DNA of 64,000 nt, taken from contig NZ_FUYA01000007.1 in the NCBI RefSeq assembly GCF_900167065.1, forward strand, positions 62,001 to 126,000, in the 5' to 3' direction. The notes under the pieces are model-generated. The model saw nothing but the letters and a program-made list of their open reading frames with translations, was not told the origin of the DNA and made no database searches. Shown in pieces: positions 63,355 through 64,000 of this stretch. Within the stretch, counting starts at the first letter, position 1, and each line of letters begins with the position of its first letter. The DNA is from Desulfobaculum bizertense DSM 18034 (GTDB lineage Bacteria > Desulfobacterota > Desulfovibrionia > Desulfovibrionales > Desulfovibrionaceae). Position numbers and translations under genes: made by a program.

Positions 63355-63804
63355 CTAGAGGTCTTTTTGCATGGGGACAAAGCGAATGCCGTGAATGTCC
63401 TGCATATCCTGTGTCGGCCGGAATCCAAGCCGAGTATACACCGGGATGGCACAGGGTGAAGAGTTGACTGTGATGGTGCAGTCTTTTGTGAACGTGAAAG
63501 CCTTGTTGAGAAGCGCGGTGGCAATGCCTTTGCCGTGCCAGTCGCAGTGCGTAAAAAGCAGGGCAATGTGTCTGCCTTTTTGTACTTCGAGGAGGCCAAT
63601 TATTTGGGTGTTGTGCCGCGCAATAAAAAAAACAGACTCAGCAGAAAAGCGCTGGCGCAGAGCTGCTGGGGTGATGAATGCAAAGAACTGTTCCTGGCCG
63701 GTCTGGCTGTAATCTGGAGCGATGCAACGCAAAAAGACCGAAGCAACGAGTTCGCGGGCCGCAGGAATTTCCTGCTCCGTCATGGTATGAAGGGTAAAAG
63801 ACAT
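63355..63804 (-). CDS. GNAT-family acetyltransferase
   Basis: 149 residues. Acetyl-CoA loop CDWHGKGIATALLNKAF near residue 88 and the C-terminal PVYTRLGFRPT. The N-terminus TLHTMTEQEIPAARELV is typical. Small-molecule or protein acceptor unknown. Convergent with xerC, with 6 nt between stop codons. Confidence 0.85.
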   Translation of the reverse strand: MSFTLHTMTEQEIPAARELVASVFLRCIAPDYSQTGQEQFFAFITPAALRQRFSAESVFFIARHNTQIIGLLEVQKGRHIALLFTHCDWHGKGIATALLNKAFTFTKDCTITVNSSPCAIPVYTRLGFRPTQDMQDIHGIRFVPMQKDL

Positions 63805-63849
63805 AATTGTGTGTTGTGAAGAAAGCCGGGGCTGTTGCTCTGGCCTTTT

Positions 63850-64000
63850 TTATGACTGAAATTCACATTCGCGCTGGTGCAGTGCCGCAATGTCTGGATC
63901 TGGTTCCAGCACATCACCAAGCTCTGGGCCAAGGATCTTTCCGGGCCACTTGTAGAAGCAGTAGCCGTATTCCTTGACTGCAGTAATGATGCGTTTTTGA
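63850..64000 (-). CDS. Unknown protein, 3' part only
   Basis: A minus-strand frame open to the window edge encodes the last 49 residues, ending LEPDPDIAALHQRECEFQS with TAA at 63850-63852; its middle has YCFYKWPGKILGPELGD. Gene-like composition and position support a real gene that continues beyond the window. Family not recognised. Confidence 0.55.
   Translation of the reverse strand, partial: QKRIITAVKEYGYCFYKWPGKILGPELGDVLEPDPDIAALHQRECEFQS

Overview
The window is one bacterial chromosome segment of moderate GC. It looks like a Desulfovibrio-type sulfate reducer (Desulfobacterota); this is inferred from gene content and from a familiar style of intergenic repeat, not from any marker I could search. 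Supporting signs are a selenocysteine-containing SelD next to a LysR regulator of the selenium-associated type, a yicC-remA-gmk cluster, dense ribosomal operons, and the Desulfovibrio-like repeat modules described below.

Layout. 1-13.1 kb: the end of the S10 operon fused to the spc and alpha operons (rplD to rplQ with secY, map, rpmJ and rpoA), closed by a strong terminator. 13.2-13.7 kb: a gene-free block of palindromes. 13.8-14.4 kb: an unknown gene divergent from a LysR regulator. 14.4-19.7 kb: a co-directional cluster of lysR, a 56-residue selenoprotein reading frame with an in-frame UGA, selD (also with an in-frame UGA), a 2Fe-2S/ASKHA protein, lipB and lipA. 19.7-25.9 kb (minus): yicC-remA-gmk-pyrF-TPR-HDOD-recJ. 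26-37.4 kb (minus): mtaB, mnmA, gatA, gatC, a large LpoA-like lipoprotein, dnaK, grpE, rfbD and rfbB. 37.6-38.4 kb: two identical tRNA-Val genes and a second palindrome block. 38.4-44.2 kb: sulfur-stress genes (a TauE permease, rhodanese and ArsR regulator with paired operators, and a CstB-like persulfide dioxygenase-sulfurtransferase) mixed with a GNAT gene, trmL, cobD and a small unknown gene. 44.2-49.3 kb: a patchy region with a phosphoethanolamine transferase and purT, each bracketed by short direct repeats, ending at tRNA-Pro. 49.6-58.9 kb: a chemotaxis cluster (cheB, HEAT protein, cheR, a third palindrome block, ParA-like ATPase, CheW-like, CheY-like, cheA). 59-64 kb: a membrane protein, a CpoB-like lipoprotein, dprA, xerC, a GNAT gene and the end of an unknown gene.

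The most notable observation is at 15364-15534. A short frame with its own ribosome-binding site carries an in-frame UGA directly followed by a perfect SECIS-like hairpin. Its product resembles the catalytic N-terminal loop of SelD (Gly-Sec-x-x-Lys) as a free-standing peptide. It lies between the LysR gene and selD, whose own UGA is in the same context. It may be a selenium carrier or partner for SelD, or a UGA-decoding leader that senses selenocysteine supply. The second notable observation is a three-copy modular intergenic repeat whose hairpin stems change by compensatory substitutions between copies, which suggests selection for structure.
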